Assembly (NCBI GenBank): GCA_035460165.1
Contig: DATHWW010000024.1
Span: 141,528-205,527, forward strand
Direction of reading: 5' to 3'
DNA length: 64,000 nucleotides
From: MM2 sp035460165
Lineage (GTDB): Bacteria > Pseudomonadota > Gammaproteobacteria > Burkholderiales > Methylophilaceae
Position 1 is the stretch's first letter; every line of letters starts with the position of its first letter. Positions 56,101 through 63,642 of this stretch are shown in pieces. The notes below the pieces were generated by a model. It saw only the letters and a list, made by a program, of their open reading frames with translations, was not told where the DNA came from and ran no database searches. Position numbers and translations under genes: made by a program.

Positions 56101-56254
56101 TAGCGGGCAGCCGGGACGGGAAATCGAAGGGCCGATGGCGACCATTATCGTCGGCGGACTGGTAACCTCCACCATACTAAACCTGCTGATTCTCCCTACC
56201 ATCATGCTTCATTTCGGGAAGTTCGAACGCCAGCAACAATGGCAATCGCAATAA
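53138..56254 (+). CDS. RND efflux pump inner-membrane protein (CusA/CzcA-like)
   Basis: A 1038-residue RND transporter with twelve helices and two large periplasmic loops. It is closest to the heavy-metal branch (ANLDVFPEFSPTQVVIQTES, RNRQVVAERLGTLSG). The helix-4 proton/metal motif reads GEVVDDAIIDTEN (399-411), which differs from the usual DFGxxVDGAVVMVEN of CzcA. The substrate is therefore open. It is 84 bases after the adaptor, with a start of two adjacent ATGs. Confidence 0.9.
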   Translation: MMSAIVRFSIRFYGVIIGLASLAIIYGLYSLTQANLDVFPEFSPTQVVIQTESPGLSAELVEVLVTQPIENSIAGTVGIDMMRSQSMPGLSVVTIIFKEGTDIYRNRQVVAERLGTLSGQLPQGIIPNITPLTSSASTVLGAGLTSEERSLMELRTLVDWTIRPHLLAVNGVADVNVFGGDVRQFQIQVEPDELIHYNLSLQEVLDAASRATGVRGAGYIENNNQRIVINSEGQTLTPAHLAQMPVVHRNGQTIRLGDIGQVTEGAAPSISAAAINGKPGVYLSVQGQLGANTKAVTEAVEKALRELEPTLASEQVKLYPRLFRPANFIETAVDGVQTDILIGSVLVITVLFLFLFNARTAFISATAIPLSLLTAIIVLEYFGIGLNIMVLGGLAIALGEVVDDAIIDTENIFRRLRENRLLSTPRPLYRVVFDASMEVRSSVVYATFIVVMVFLPLLTLSGVAGKMFAPLGLAYISAIMASLVVALTLTPALCYLMLGKARLESEDPPLIRVIKRGYIRTLRGIEKHYKMTVGIVMLLVAMGIGILPLFKSQFIPNLNEGHFIIHMTAVPGTAEKESLRIGERVAATLAKIDGIQSVAQWVGRAQNGADTFGTHYSEFEVEIGTLSGEEQSRILHEIRETLAGGDEGNGFPGVNFAINTFLTERIEETISGYAAAMVVNIYGQDLDALDRDARAVASILASMPGAADVQVQSPPGTPQLVIRLRPERVAQWGMRPLDVLDSIRAAYEGIQVAQTFEGSRIIGVDVVLSPKARGNILQVGNLPLKNPEGRILRLKDIADIRQESGRSKILHAGAKRIQTVTSNVVDRDIGSFSDELKARIRSEVAFAPGNYPEFTGEAEAQAQSRQDLIVHSLLAGVGIFLMLYIAFGRLRNLLLTFANLPFALIGGVLAAMFTGGWISLGSLVGFVTLFGITLRNSIMLVSHYQHLVDEEGMEWGLETVLRGASERLPSILMTALVTALGLLPLAAGSGQPGREIEGPMATIIVGGLVTSTILNLLILPTIMLHFGKFERQQQWQSQ

Positions 56255-56290
56255 GTTATTGATTGGCATGCCTGTTGCTAGTCTGCAGGT

Positions 56291-57796
56291 GTGGAATTCC
56301 TGCCAAAAAATAATCGCGATCGCTTCCGGCTGCTTTATATAGCTATCGGGCTTTTCCTGCTTCTTGACCTTGCAGTCCTTGCCACGGCGTATTGGCTCTC
56401 CTACCAGATCGCTGAGAACGCAATCACCATCAATCTGGCTGGTCGCCAGCGCATGCTTACCCAGCGCATGGTCAAGGCATTGCTAAACCTGGATCGCGCG
56501 GTCGATCATCAGCACCGGGCTGAAGCATTGGCCGAGTTACGTCTGACCTTTACCCTTTTCGATTCAACCCTGCACAGCCTGCATCGAGGTGGAGTAACGA
56601 TCGGCGGTGACGGACTGCCGGTAAAAATCGCGGCGATCCGTGGCGGCCCTGCGCAAGCCCTGATCAATGAAGCCGGGCAAATATGGAATCCCTACCGAGA
56701 CAAGGTGCAAGCGTTGCTGCACGATCCAGAATTCGTGCCGCAGGAAAAAATCGATGCGGCGGCTGCGCTTGCGAACACGGAAAATCTCGCGCTACTGGAG
56801 TTGATGAATTCATTGACGACCGCACTGGAAGAAAGCGCAATCGCAAAAACCTCACGCATCCGCATGCTGCAGATCGTGACATTCTCCTTGGCCGTTTTCA
56901 GTTTCATCCAGATCATCCTGATGATGCGACAACAACTCAGGAAAACCAGCAAGCACAAGGAAACGCTCAATCACATTATTCACAAGATCAACGCCGGCAT
57001 ACTTGTGTGTGATGACAATGGCATTGTCAAAGCAGCCAATCAATCTGCAGGCACGCTATTTGGCTATGAGGCTGCGGACTTGATAGGCATGGCCGGAAGC
57101 AAGCTTTTGTTCCTGGAAGAAAACATTCTGTACGGTCGGCGCCAGGACGGCTCCCTGTTTCAGGCCGAGTCACAGCATCGGGAATTGACGCTGGACAATG
57201 CCAGAATGCGCCTCAAAACAGTCGCAGATGTTACGCAGCAACGCCTGCTGGAAAACACGTTGAGTCATCTCGCCTACCATGATGCGCTTACCGGCCTGCC
57301 TAACCGCCTGCTGTTCGATGACCGCCTGAATCAAAGCATCCTGTCCGCCAGAAGACGGGGTGGGAAACTCGCCGTGCTGTTCGTCGACCTGAACAAATTC
57401 AAGCAAGTCAACGATAACCACGGGCACCATGTCGGAGATCAACTGCTGAAAGAAGTAGCCGTACGCCTGCGCAGTTGCCTGCGCGAGGAAGACACCGTCT
57501 CCCGATTCGGGGGAGATGAGTTCGGCATCCTGCTATCCTCGGTGTCCAGTCAGGAAGACTGCGTCATGGTGATCACGCATCTGCTCGAAACACTGCGCAC
57601 GGTATTCATCACAGAAGGAATCCGGCTCTTTCCCGACGCCAGCATCGGCATTAGCCTCTACCCCAGTGATGGCGATGACGAGAAAGTCCTCATGCGTCGC
57701 GCCGATCAAGCCATGTATGCAGCAAAACGAAACAGCACCTGCCATTTCGCTTTTTATGCTGCCACGCAGGATCTCAATCGTATTTCAGATATTTGA
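56291..57796 (+). CDS. Diguanylate cyclase with PilJ/nitrate-sensor-like input and PAS domains
   Basis: A 501-residue membrane protein. One helix (about 13-36), a periplasmic helical domain with NLAGRQRMLTQRM (PilJ_N/NarX-like P-box), a second helix (about 195-212), a PAS domain (about 225-315) and a GGDEF domain. The active motif FGGDEFG is at 406-412 and an intact I-site RxxD at 398-401, so it probably makes c-di-GMP and is product-inhibited. The start is GTG 56291. Its 3' end overlaps the pterin dehydratase-like gene by 23 bases on the other strand. Confidence 0.9.
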   Translation: MEFLPKNNRDRFRLLYIAIGLFLLLDLAVLATAYWLSYQIAENAITINLAGRQRMLTQRMVKALLNLDRAVDHQHRAEALAELRLTFTLFDSTLHSLHRGGVTIGGDGLPVKIAAIRGGPAQALINEAGQIWNPYRDKVQALLHDPEFVPQEKIDAAAALANTENLALLELMNSLTTALEESAIAKTSRIRMLQIVTFSLAVFSFIQIILMMRQQLRKTSKHKETLNHIIHKINAGILVCDDNGIVKAANQSAGTLFGYEAADLIGMAGSKLLFLEENILYGRRQDGSLFQAESQHRELTLDNARMRLKTVADVTQQRLLENTLSHLAYHDALTGLPNRLLFDDRLNQSILSARRRGGKLAVLFVDLNKFKQVNDNHGHHVGDQLLKEVAVRLRSCLREEDTVSRFGGDEFGILLSSVSSQEDCVMVITHLLETLRTVFITEGIRLFPDASIGISLYPSDGDDEKVLMRRADQAMYAAKRNSTCHFAFYAATQDLNRISDI

Positions 57797-58151
57797 AACG
57801 TGGGTCGTCGTTAGGCGTGCCTTCCAATGCCCCGCCTTCGTTGCCCGGCTGCCACTGAATGACTTCTTCGATTTTCTTGGCCAGAGTGAAATCCTTGTCG
57901 GTAATTCCCTTGGCCGTGTGTGTACTCAGTTTGACGATGACAAAGGCATAAGAGACCGTCAGATCGGGATGATGCCAGGCCGCCTCGGCCAAGTGCCCCA
58001 CCGTGTTGACGACCATCAGCGTGCCCTTCCAGCCGCTGGTTTTGAATTTGCGGCGGATCCAGCCGTTCTCGAAATACCAATGCGGTAATTCGCTCTCCAG
58101 TTTCTGCTGGATTTCCTGCTCGCTATAGACGCGTTCTGCCGTTTTTTCCAT
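57774..58151 (-). CDS. 4a-Hydroxytetrahydrobiopterin dehydratase-like protein
   Basis: A 125-residue DCoH-fold protein. The catalytic signature EAAWHHPDLTVSYAFV matches E-x3-H-H-P. A C-terminal tail (GNEGGALEGTPNDDPRFKYL) goes beyond the normal 95-100 residues. It is last in the minus-strand cofactor run mfnD-like, mfnF-like, pabB, mfnE-like. Pterin dehydratases are known from H4MPT gene clusters of methylotrophs, so a role there is plausible; a role in phenylalanine hydroxylation is less likely because no phhA is near. Confidence 0.85.
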   Translation of the reverse strand: MEKTAERVYSEQEIQQKLESELPHWYFENGWIRRKFKTSGWKGTLMVVNTVGHLAEAAWHHPDLTVSYAFVIVKLSTHTAKGITDKDFTLAKKIEEVIQWQPGNEGGALEGTPNDDPRFKYLKYD

Positions 58152-58162
58152 GGTGTACTCTC

Positions 58163-58768
58163 CTAAATGGCGCGTGCCGGTATCGGTCCGCCGGCCCAGG
58201 CAGCGGCAAATTCCGCGTACCCGGACTTACCGACGATATGTATGGGACAACTCAATGCGGCAGCAAACTGTTCAAATGCGACATCCAATATACCCTCGTC
58301 CGTGAGACGACGAAGCGGAACCGGATGTTCAACGACAGCTTCGTGTTTGACCAGGACAAGCCGGTCGGCACCGATTTTTTTCGCCAACCATGCCGCCAGG
58401 CTATCCGAGGTCACGTCCCAGCTTGCGGGGATTCCATCTTCCGCGAGCACCATCTGACTGGGTAACCAGACGATGGCGCGGTGCTGCCACGAGCGTTCGG
58501 CGATCTCCAGCTCTGAAGCCGCCATCGCCAGCGTGGGCTGAATGGATTTGAATACAAATCCATATTGCTCCATCGCAAGCAGCGCCATGTGGTGTGCAGT
58601 GGCATCGCCATACCCACCGGCTATCTGATGCTTGCGTACTGTATCCGCAAATACGCCGCCGCCCGGCACAATCACAATGCGTCCATCGCTATGCTCAGCC
58701 AGAAGCGATAACCACGCATTCAGTTCAGGCGTTCCCAGCAAACTTCCGCCAAGCTTAACGACCCACAT
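58163..58768 (-). CDS. Amino acid kinase-fold protein, MfnE-like
   Basis: A 201-residue kinase. MWVVKLGGSLLGTPELNAW and IVIVPGGGVFADTVRKHQ are the amino-acid-kinase phosphate motifs, and WDVTSDSLAAWLAKKIGADR is the nucleotide region. It resembles MfnE, which phosphorylates 5-(aminomethyl)-3-furanmethanol phosphate in methanofuran synthesis. It overlaps pabB by 14 bases. Bacterial methylofuran requires an equivalent step, so this fits the C1 block. Assignment by family resemblance only. Confidence 0.75.
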   Translation of the reverse strand: MWVVKLGGSLLGTPELNAWLSLLAEHSDGRIVIVPGGGVFADTVRKHQIAGGYGDATAHHMALLAMEQYGFVFKSIQPTLAMAASELEIAERSWQHRAIVWLPSQMVLAEDGIPASWDVTSDSLAAWLAKKIGADRLVLVKHEAVVEHPVPLRRLTDEGILDVAFEQFAAALSCPIHIVGKSGYAEFAAAWAGGPIPARAI

Positions 58769-60140
58769 CCGGCCCCCTTAAATATTCCATCAGTTGCAGC
58801 ATTCCCGAGGCTTTATCCAGCGTTTCGCGATATTCTTTTTGCATCTCCGAATCGGCAACGATTCCACCGCCCGCCCAGAAACGTATTATGCCTTTTGAAT
58901 ATACCGCCGTGCGGATGGCGATATTGGTATCCATATTGCCATCGAAGCCGATATAACCGATTGCGCCGCAATACACGCCTCGCCTGCTCGGCTCCAACTC
59001 CTCGATGATTTCCATCGCCCGCAACTTGGGCGCACCGGTAATAGAGCCGCCGGGGAAACACCCTTTCAGCAAGTCTATCGCATCTCTATCCTGCGCCAAT
59101 GTGCCGGTCACGGTGCTGACAAGGTGATGCACGTTGGCAAAGCTTTCCAATTCAAACAGGCGGTCGGCACGCACCGAGCCAATCGCGCAATTCTTGCCGA
59201 TATCGTTGCGCAGCAAATCGACGATCATCACGTTCTCGGCCTTGTCCTTTGTGCTGGATTGCAGCGCTTGCGCGTAAGCGCGATCCTGCACCGGGTCGGC
59301 CGCACGAGGACGGGTTCCTTTGATCGGCTTGGTTTCAACCTGACGATCAAGCACGCGCAGGAAGCGCTCCGGTGAGGCGGAAAGTATCTGCGCCTGCGGC
59401 GTATTCAGATAAGCCGAGAACGGCGCTGGGCTGAATTGCCGCAGCTGGCGATAGGCCGTCCAGGGATCACCCTCAGCCTGTGCGGAAAATCGCTGAGCCA
59501 GGTTAACCTGATAACAATCCCCGGCATCGATGTAATTCTTAATGCGGTCGAAAGCAAGAGCATAACTTGCCTGATCCATATTGGAGGTCACCGGGCCGGT
59601 CACACGGAATGCTCCGCCTTGAGGCTCCGCCTCTTCGCTGAACAAGGCCAGCAACGCCGGCCATTCAGCTTTTGTTCGCGCATCGCGCCCCTGCCCTACC
59701 AGCCAGGCACGACCGGCATGGTGATCGACCACGACGGCCCAATCATAAATGCCGACAGCCAGTTCCGGCATGTTTTCGGCATCCATGGCTTGCTCGTCAA
59801 GGGCTTCCAGGCGCCGCGCCGCATCGTATGAAAAATAACCGATAGCGCCTCCCGAAAACGGCAGCACAGATTTTTCGTAGGTGAAGCGTCCGAGAATTCG
59901 TTTAAGAATAGAAAACGGATCCGCATCAGAAATCCGCGCAGCGTTTTTCTCTTGTATTTCAGTGCGTTTGCCGCACGTGGTCAGGGTAATGAACGGATCC
60001 GCGGCGAAAATATCGTACCGGCCGTAATGACTGCCCGGCCAGCCGCTATCGAGATACACCGCCCATGGGCGATGAGCGATGCGGGAGAACAGAGCCGCAC
60101 TATCCGCGCGATAAGGCAACTCCGCCAACATCAATGCCAT
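58755..60140 (-). CDS. pabB: Aminodeoxychorismate synthase component I
   Basis: A 461-residue chorismate-binding enzyme making 4-amino-4-deoxychorismate, the precursor of 4-aminobenzoate. PabB rather than TrpE is supported by PIKGTRPRA, in which the PabB-specific Lys replaces Ala. FPGGSITGAPKLRAMEIIEE is complete. The correct start is ATG 60140; the frame stays open upstream to 60596 only as a shadow of the MfnF-like gene, with which it overlaps by 10 bases. 4-Aminobenzoate feeds both folate and H4MPT synthesis, which explains its place here. No pabA in the window. Confidence 0.93.
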   Translation of the reverse strand: MALMLAELPYRADSAALFSRIAHRPWAVYLDSGWPGSHYGRYDIFAADPFITLTTCGKRTEIQEKNAARISDADPFSILKRILGRFTYEKSVLPFSGGAIGYFSYDAARRLEALDEQAMDAENMPELAVGIYDWAVVVDHHAGRAWLVGQGRDARTKAEWPALLALFSEEAEPQGGAFRVTGPVTSNMDQASYALAFDRIKNYIDAGDCYQVNLAQRFSAQAEGDPWTAYRQLRQFSPAPFSAYLNTPQAQILSASPERFLRVLDRQVETKPIKGTRPRAADPVQDRAYAQALQSSTKDKAENVMIVDLLRNDIGKNCAIGSVRADRLFELESFANVHHLVSTVTGTLAQDRDAIDLLKGCFPGGSITGAPKLRAMEIIEELEPSRRGVYCGAIGYIGFDGNMDTNIAIRTAVYSKGIIRFWAGGGIVADSEMQKEYRETLDKASGMLQLMEYLRGPDVGR

Positions 60141-61183
60141 GCCTCCCCCTGCATGCCAAGCCAGGCCACCGCATAGGCGGGAAGGCATACGCCGGCCCAC
60201 TCGGCCGAGCCGTTGATGACGGGAATCAGTTCTGCGACATCGACGTAACTCCGGTTCATGATGCGCGCGAGTTCGCGCGCCAGAAAACGGCCCGCGCCGG
60301 CGCCGACAATGGGGGCCATTTCTGGCAACAAGCCACGCGACAGGTGACGCTGCACTGCATCCTGCAAAGTACGCAGTTGCTTCGATCGCACGGCCTGCGC
60401 CAGTTGGCGCCACTCCGCCATCGGCGCATCTTCCAGATCGCGTCCCACCATGCGCGCAAGCCGCCGGGCGCTGTCCGTTTCGGTCTTGCCTGCCCCATCG
60501 GCGGTATCGGCCATGTCGTAACCTTCCGGCAGTTCGCCAGTCAGCCGATAGACATCCGCCATCGTGGCAAAATGCTCCGCCGTCAGGCGTTGCCATTCGC
60601 CGGCAAACGGCAACTGCTGCGCTACCGCCATGACCGGCGTGCGAATCACGCCGGTATAAACCATTTCCTCGCTCTGCAAGCGCTCCGCGTCGGAATAGCC
60701 ACGAGCGGCAGGCCTGCCGCGATGCAGCATGATCAGATCGGCGGTCGTACTACCGATATCGACAAGCAATCCATCGCCAAGCTTCGCCGCGAGAAATGCC
60801 GCACTTGCGTGCCAGTTAGCCGAAGCAATGTATTGTTTGTGTGTATGTATGGAGTCTGTGGGAACGAAGCCAGAGGGACCGGCGTATATGCGCATTTCCG
60901 CCTCTTTCAAAGAGCGGCTCATGCATTCCGTCATGAGCGCCACTCCGACATCGCGGCTGGGGAAAATATCGGCCAATTCGCCGGTCATGGTAACCGCATG
61001 ACGTTGCGGCACGGCCTGCAGAGAAGACATGACATTCGCGACAGCCTGCTCAAGTTGATCGATACCGCGCCACAGCGGGCATGGTTGTTGAAACACTTGC
61101 AGTACATGGCCGTCACCCTGTACCAACACAGCCTTGAGGTGTGCGCCGCCCAGATCCCAGCCTAATGTCGGATTATTATTCAC
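60131..61183 (-). CDS. H4MPT-linked C1 pathway protein, MfnF-like (hydantoinase/oxoprolinase fold)
   Basis: A protein of about 350 residues from GTG 61183 (ATG 61240 would overlap the ATP-grasp gene by 65 bases). GWDLGGAHLKAVLVQGDG and VDIGSTTADLIML are the ATPase-fold phosphate motifs of the hydantoinase/oxoprolinase family. Members linked to H4MPT are recognised, and MfnF of methanogens attaches the furan unit during methanofuran assembly. It overlaps the ATP-grasp gene by eight bases and pabB by ten. Likely role: methylofuran synthesis. Confidence 0.8.
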   Translation of the reverse strand: MNNNPTLGWDLGGAHLKAVLVQGDGHVLQVFQQPCPLWRGIDQLEQAVANVMSSLQAVPQRHAVTMTGELADIFPSRDVGVALMTECMSRSLKEAEMRIYAGPSGFVPTDSIHTHKQYIASANWHASAAFLAAKLGDGLLVDIGSTTADLIMLHRGRPAARGYSDAERLQSEEMVYTGVIRTPVMAVAQQLPFAGEWQRLTAEHFATMADVYRLTGELPEGYDMADTADGAGKTETDSARRLARMVGRDLEDAPMAEWRQLAQAVRSKQLRTLQDAVQRHLSRGLLPEMAPIVGAGAGRFLARELARIMNRSYVDVAELIPVINGSAEWAGVCLPAYAVAWLGMQGEAWH

Positions 61184-62174
61184 TAAGGCGGACTTCCACG
61201 ATATTGCGTTCGATGACGGGAGGGGGTCGAAAGTCGCCATTATAGAGCAAGTCCACTATCAGCCGCGCCGGATTGCTCCCTATGGCGCGATGCAAACCCG
61301 CGTACGAAGTCGTCAAGCGCGGGTTAATTTCAAGCACGGATATCTGTTTCTCACCGACAAGCAGGTCGACTCCGACATACCCTGCCAACCCCGGTATTGT
61401 TTTCGCCACGACCTGCGCTATTTTCTCAAAATCACTCCAGTAATCCCGCATGCCATTCAGCAGGCTGCCATGGTAATGAAACTGGTCATCGATCATTTCG
61501 ATCAGCTGCCGATTGCAGCTAAGCAAAACTGCCTCGCCATTGTGGCATAGCATGGAAATGCTGGCCGGGGTCCCTGCAACCATGGGCTGGATCACATGCG
61601 ATTGCCAGCGCTCACCTATAGCCAGCCAGGCCAGCATTGCATCGCTAGTGTGAAATACCCGGCTATCTTCGCACCCAGCCCCGTTATCCGGCTTTGCCAC
61701 CCACGGGCCCTCGCCTGCTGATTTCCATTCCTTCGCATGAGATGTGGGGACTACCGTAGTGCCGGCGGCAGCGAGTTTGATGTTTGTCGCCAGCTTGCTC
61801 GCAGCCAGCCTCACTGCTGAAGGCGCACTACTTAACAATACTTTGTCATGCGCAATGGCGAGGTCGCTCATTTGCGCCAGAATCCCGCCGCTTTCCGGTG
61901 CAATCGGCCAAAAAGCGTCGGCCTGCTTAAGGCAAGTTTTCCAAATCTGCTCAACATCCTGCTCGGGATTAATGCCGATAACATCTACCTGGCTGTTCAA
62001 AGGCAATGGGGGTAAGCGAACGTCCCGTGTGGTCAGCAATTCGATGCCGGGTAGTTCGGCAAGATCGTTTAGCAAAGCCTCCAGCATGAGCCCGCCCTCT
62101 TGCGCCAAGGAGGCAGGCAATGGCTCACGGTATAATCCTCCGCCAGTCACAAATTCACAGACGAAAATTTTCAC
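61176..62174 (-). CDS. ATP-grasp ligase of C1-cofactor synthesis, MfnD-like
   Basis: A 332-residue ATP-grasp protein. MKIFVCEFVTGGGLYREPLP begins it, PWVAKPDNGAGCEDSRVFH supplies the ATP-binding segment, and VGVDLLVGEKQISVLEINPRL the Mg-binding EINPR. It is similar to tyramine-glutamate ligase MfnD, so it probably glutamylates the tyrosine/tyramine part of methylofuran. It starts with GTG 62174, next to the GTG of the divergent HisA-like gene with no space (CACGTG). First in the minus-strand cofactor run. Confidence 0.82.
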   Translation of the reverse strand: MKIFVCEFVTGGGLYREPLPASLAQEGGLMLEALLNDLAELPGIELLTTRDVRLPPLPLNSQVDVIGINPEQDVEQIWKTCLKQADAFWPIAPESGGILAQMSDLAIAHDKVLLSSAPSAVRLAASKLATNIKLAAAGTTVVPTSHAKEWKSAGEGPWVAKPDNGAGCEDSRVFHTSDAMLAWLAIGERWQSHVIQPMVAGTPASISMLCHNGEAVLLSCNRQLIEMIDDQFHYHGSLLNGMRDYWSDFEKIAQVVAKTIPGLAGYVGVDLLVGEKQISVLEINPRLTTSYAGLHRAIGSNPARLIVDLLYNGDFRPPPVIERNIVEVRLSE

Positions 62175-62876
62175 GTGGAAATTATTCCGGTTATTGATCT
62201 TTTACATGGGAAAGTCGTGCGCGCCCAACGCGGCGAGCGGGAGCGTTACCTGCCAATTCGTTCGCAACTGTGCGCTTCTTGCGAACCGCTCGAAATAACA
62301 CGCGCACTGACCGAATTATACCCATTCAATACTCTCTATATCGCCGACCTGAATGCGATTCAAGGCATGGGGAACAATGTTGCGGAGATCATAAAACTGC
62401 ATCACCACTTTCCGCATCTCGACTTCTGGGTGGACAGCGGCATAGCGTCTGCGAATACCTGGCCATATCCAAGAGCATCTAACATTCGATGCATCATCGG
62501 CAGCGAAGCGCTGAATAGCATCGATCAATATACGCATTTGCTATCAGAACTCGCTACGGTACAGCCGATACTTTCTCTCGACTTCAACCGTAATGGGCTG
62601 CTAGGGCCGGAAGCACTATTGCAGCCGGAATATTGGCCCCATAAGCTAATCTGCATGACCCTGACCAGGGTTGGCAGTTACGAAGGCCCCGATTTCGAGA
62701 AAATTGCCGAGTTGGCTGCAACCAACCCGCGTCGAGAAATCTATGCCGCCGGAGGTATTCGGGGTATCGCCGATTTAAAAAGACTCCGAGTGCTGGGTGC
62801 CGCTGGCGCGCTGATTGCCAGCACCCTTCACGATGGGAAGATTGACGCATCCATGCTCGCCGAGCTAATGGCGTAA
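62175..62876 (+). CDS. HisA/HisF-related TIM-barrel protein of the H4MPT block
   Basis: A 233-residue TIM-barrel protein of the HisA type. Asp8 in IIPVIDLLHGKVVRAQRG and Asp in ILSLDFNRNGLLG correspond to the two HisA catalytic acids; AAGGIRGIADL and GALIASTLHDG bind phosphate. It is too divergent from genuine HisA and too far from any histidine gene to be the histidine enzyme. Such HisA-like genes recur in methylotroph H4MPT clusters with no proven function. Start is GTG 62175, directly against the GTG of the divergent ATP-grasp gene. Confidence 0.78.
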   Translation: MEIIPVIDLLHGKVVRAQRGERERYLPIRSQLCASCEPLEITRALTELYPFNTLYIADLNAIQGMGNNVAEIIKLHHHFPHLDFWVDSGIASANTWPYPRASNIRCIIGSEALNSIDQYTHLLSELATVQPILSLDFNRNGLLGPEALLQPEYWPHKLICMTLTRVGSYEGPDFEKIAELAATNPRREIYAAGGIRGIADLKRLRVLGAAGALIASTLHDGKIDASMLAELMA

Positions 62877-62901
62877 AAAAGCCCGGATGAAGATCCGGGC
62901 T
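62874..62901 (-). terminator. Terminator after fae (first copy)
   Basis: AGCCCGGAT-GAAG-ATCCGGGCT hairpin followed on the minus strand by TTTTTT; it lies about 20 bases after the fae stop. It also borders the end of the HisA-like gene. Confidence 0.85.
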
Positions 62902-62920
62902 CTTATCGATCCGATAGAGC

Positions 62921-63562
62921 TTACTTCGCCTGGAACGGGTGAGCGTTCGTCGGATCCTTGTATTTCGTCACCACGTCCTTGGCCTTGGGCTCACGCGCCA
63001 CGGCACTCTTGATCGCCTGCTTGGTTGCCTGGTAGTTCCATTCCTGGATGCGCTCGTCGATGTCCGCCTTGTGGTCGATGAACACGCCCACGCAAATGAA
63101 CACATCGTCCGCCTCGTCAGCCGGAATCGTGCCGTCCGCGACGCAATCCATCACCGCCATCGACACGCCACGCTGCGCCGGGCCGAACATCTGTACCGCC
63201 TGCTTGCCGTTCATGATGGTGACCTTGTTGAACATCACCGTCGCCGGCTTCGCCATCAGGTTGGGCGCGACCACCGCCAGCAGGCCATTGACGCCTTCGC
63301 GCTGATTGGTCACGGTGCGGGTGAATGCGCGCTCCGCTGCGCTGCCGCGCGGCCCCATGATGAGGTCGATGTGGGCGACGTTCAGCAGGTCCAGCCCACT
63401 GCCGTCAGGACGGTTGTCGATGACGAGGGCTTCGCCTACCAGCACTCGGTCGATTACGCGGCCGCTTGTGACGGCACGGGGAGCAGCGGCGCTGCTGGCC
63501 GGGGTCGGCTCCGCAGGTTTGTTGCCGCCGAAGAAACCCAGAATCTTATCCAGAATAGACAT
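62921..63562 (-). CDS. fae: Formaldehyde-activating enzyme Fae with N-terminal extension
   Basis: A 213-residue Fae, which condenses formaldehyde with tetrahydromethanopterin. The catalytic His is His64 in NVAHIDLIMGPRGS; FNKVTIMNGKQAVQMFGPAQRG and DEADDVFICVGVFI are conserved. The standard enzyme is about 170 residues; this one has an extra ~35 N-terminal residues, MSILDKILGFFGGNKPAEPT and a Pro/Ala/Ser linker, plus an insertion between VGEALV and NVAHIDL. The downstream half is almost identical at DNA level to the second copy. The extension looks like an amphipathic helix and linker. Confidence 0.93.
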   Translation of the reverse strand: MSILDKILGFFGGNKPAEPTPASSAAAPRAVTSGRVIDRVLVGEALVIDNRPDGSGLDLLNVAHIDLIMGPRGSAAERAFTRTVTNQREGVNGLLAVVAPNLMAKPATVMFNKVTIMNGKQAVQMFGPAQRGVSMAVMDCVADGTIPADEADDVFICVGVFIDHKADIDERIQEWNYQATKQAIKSAVAREPKAKDVVTKYKDPTNAHPFQAK

Positions 63563-63604
63563 ACTAAATACCCTTGCTTGATCTTTTTTGTCGGCTTAAA
63601 ACAA

Positions 63605-63628
63605 AATTCCCAGGCTAGCCTGGGAATT
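63605..63628 (-). terminator. Terminator of the second fae copy
   Basis: A perfect 24-base palindrome (arms AATTCCCAGGC) followed on the minus strand by TTTTGTTTT. It ends the transcript of the right-hand fae gene and separates the two copies. Confidence 0.85.
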
Positions 63629-63642
63629 TCATCGAACAACTT

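Noticed and set aside
60141..60596. N-terminal extension of pabB
   Set aside because: The frame is open but encodes Arg/Gly-rich nonsense that is the shadow of the MfnF-like gene; PabB begins at ATG 60140.
62175..62876. HisA of histidine biosynthesis
   Set aside because: No histidine genes are near, sequence is divergent, and similar genes recur in H4MPT clusters.
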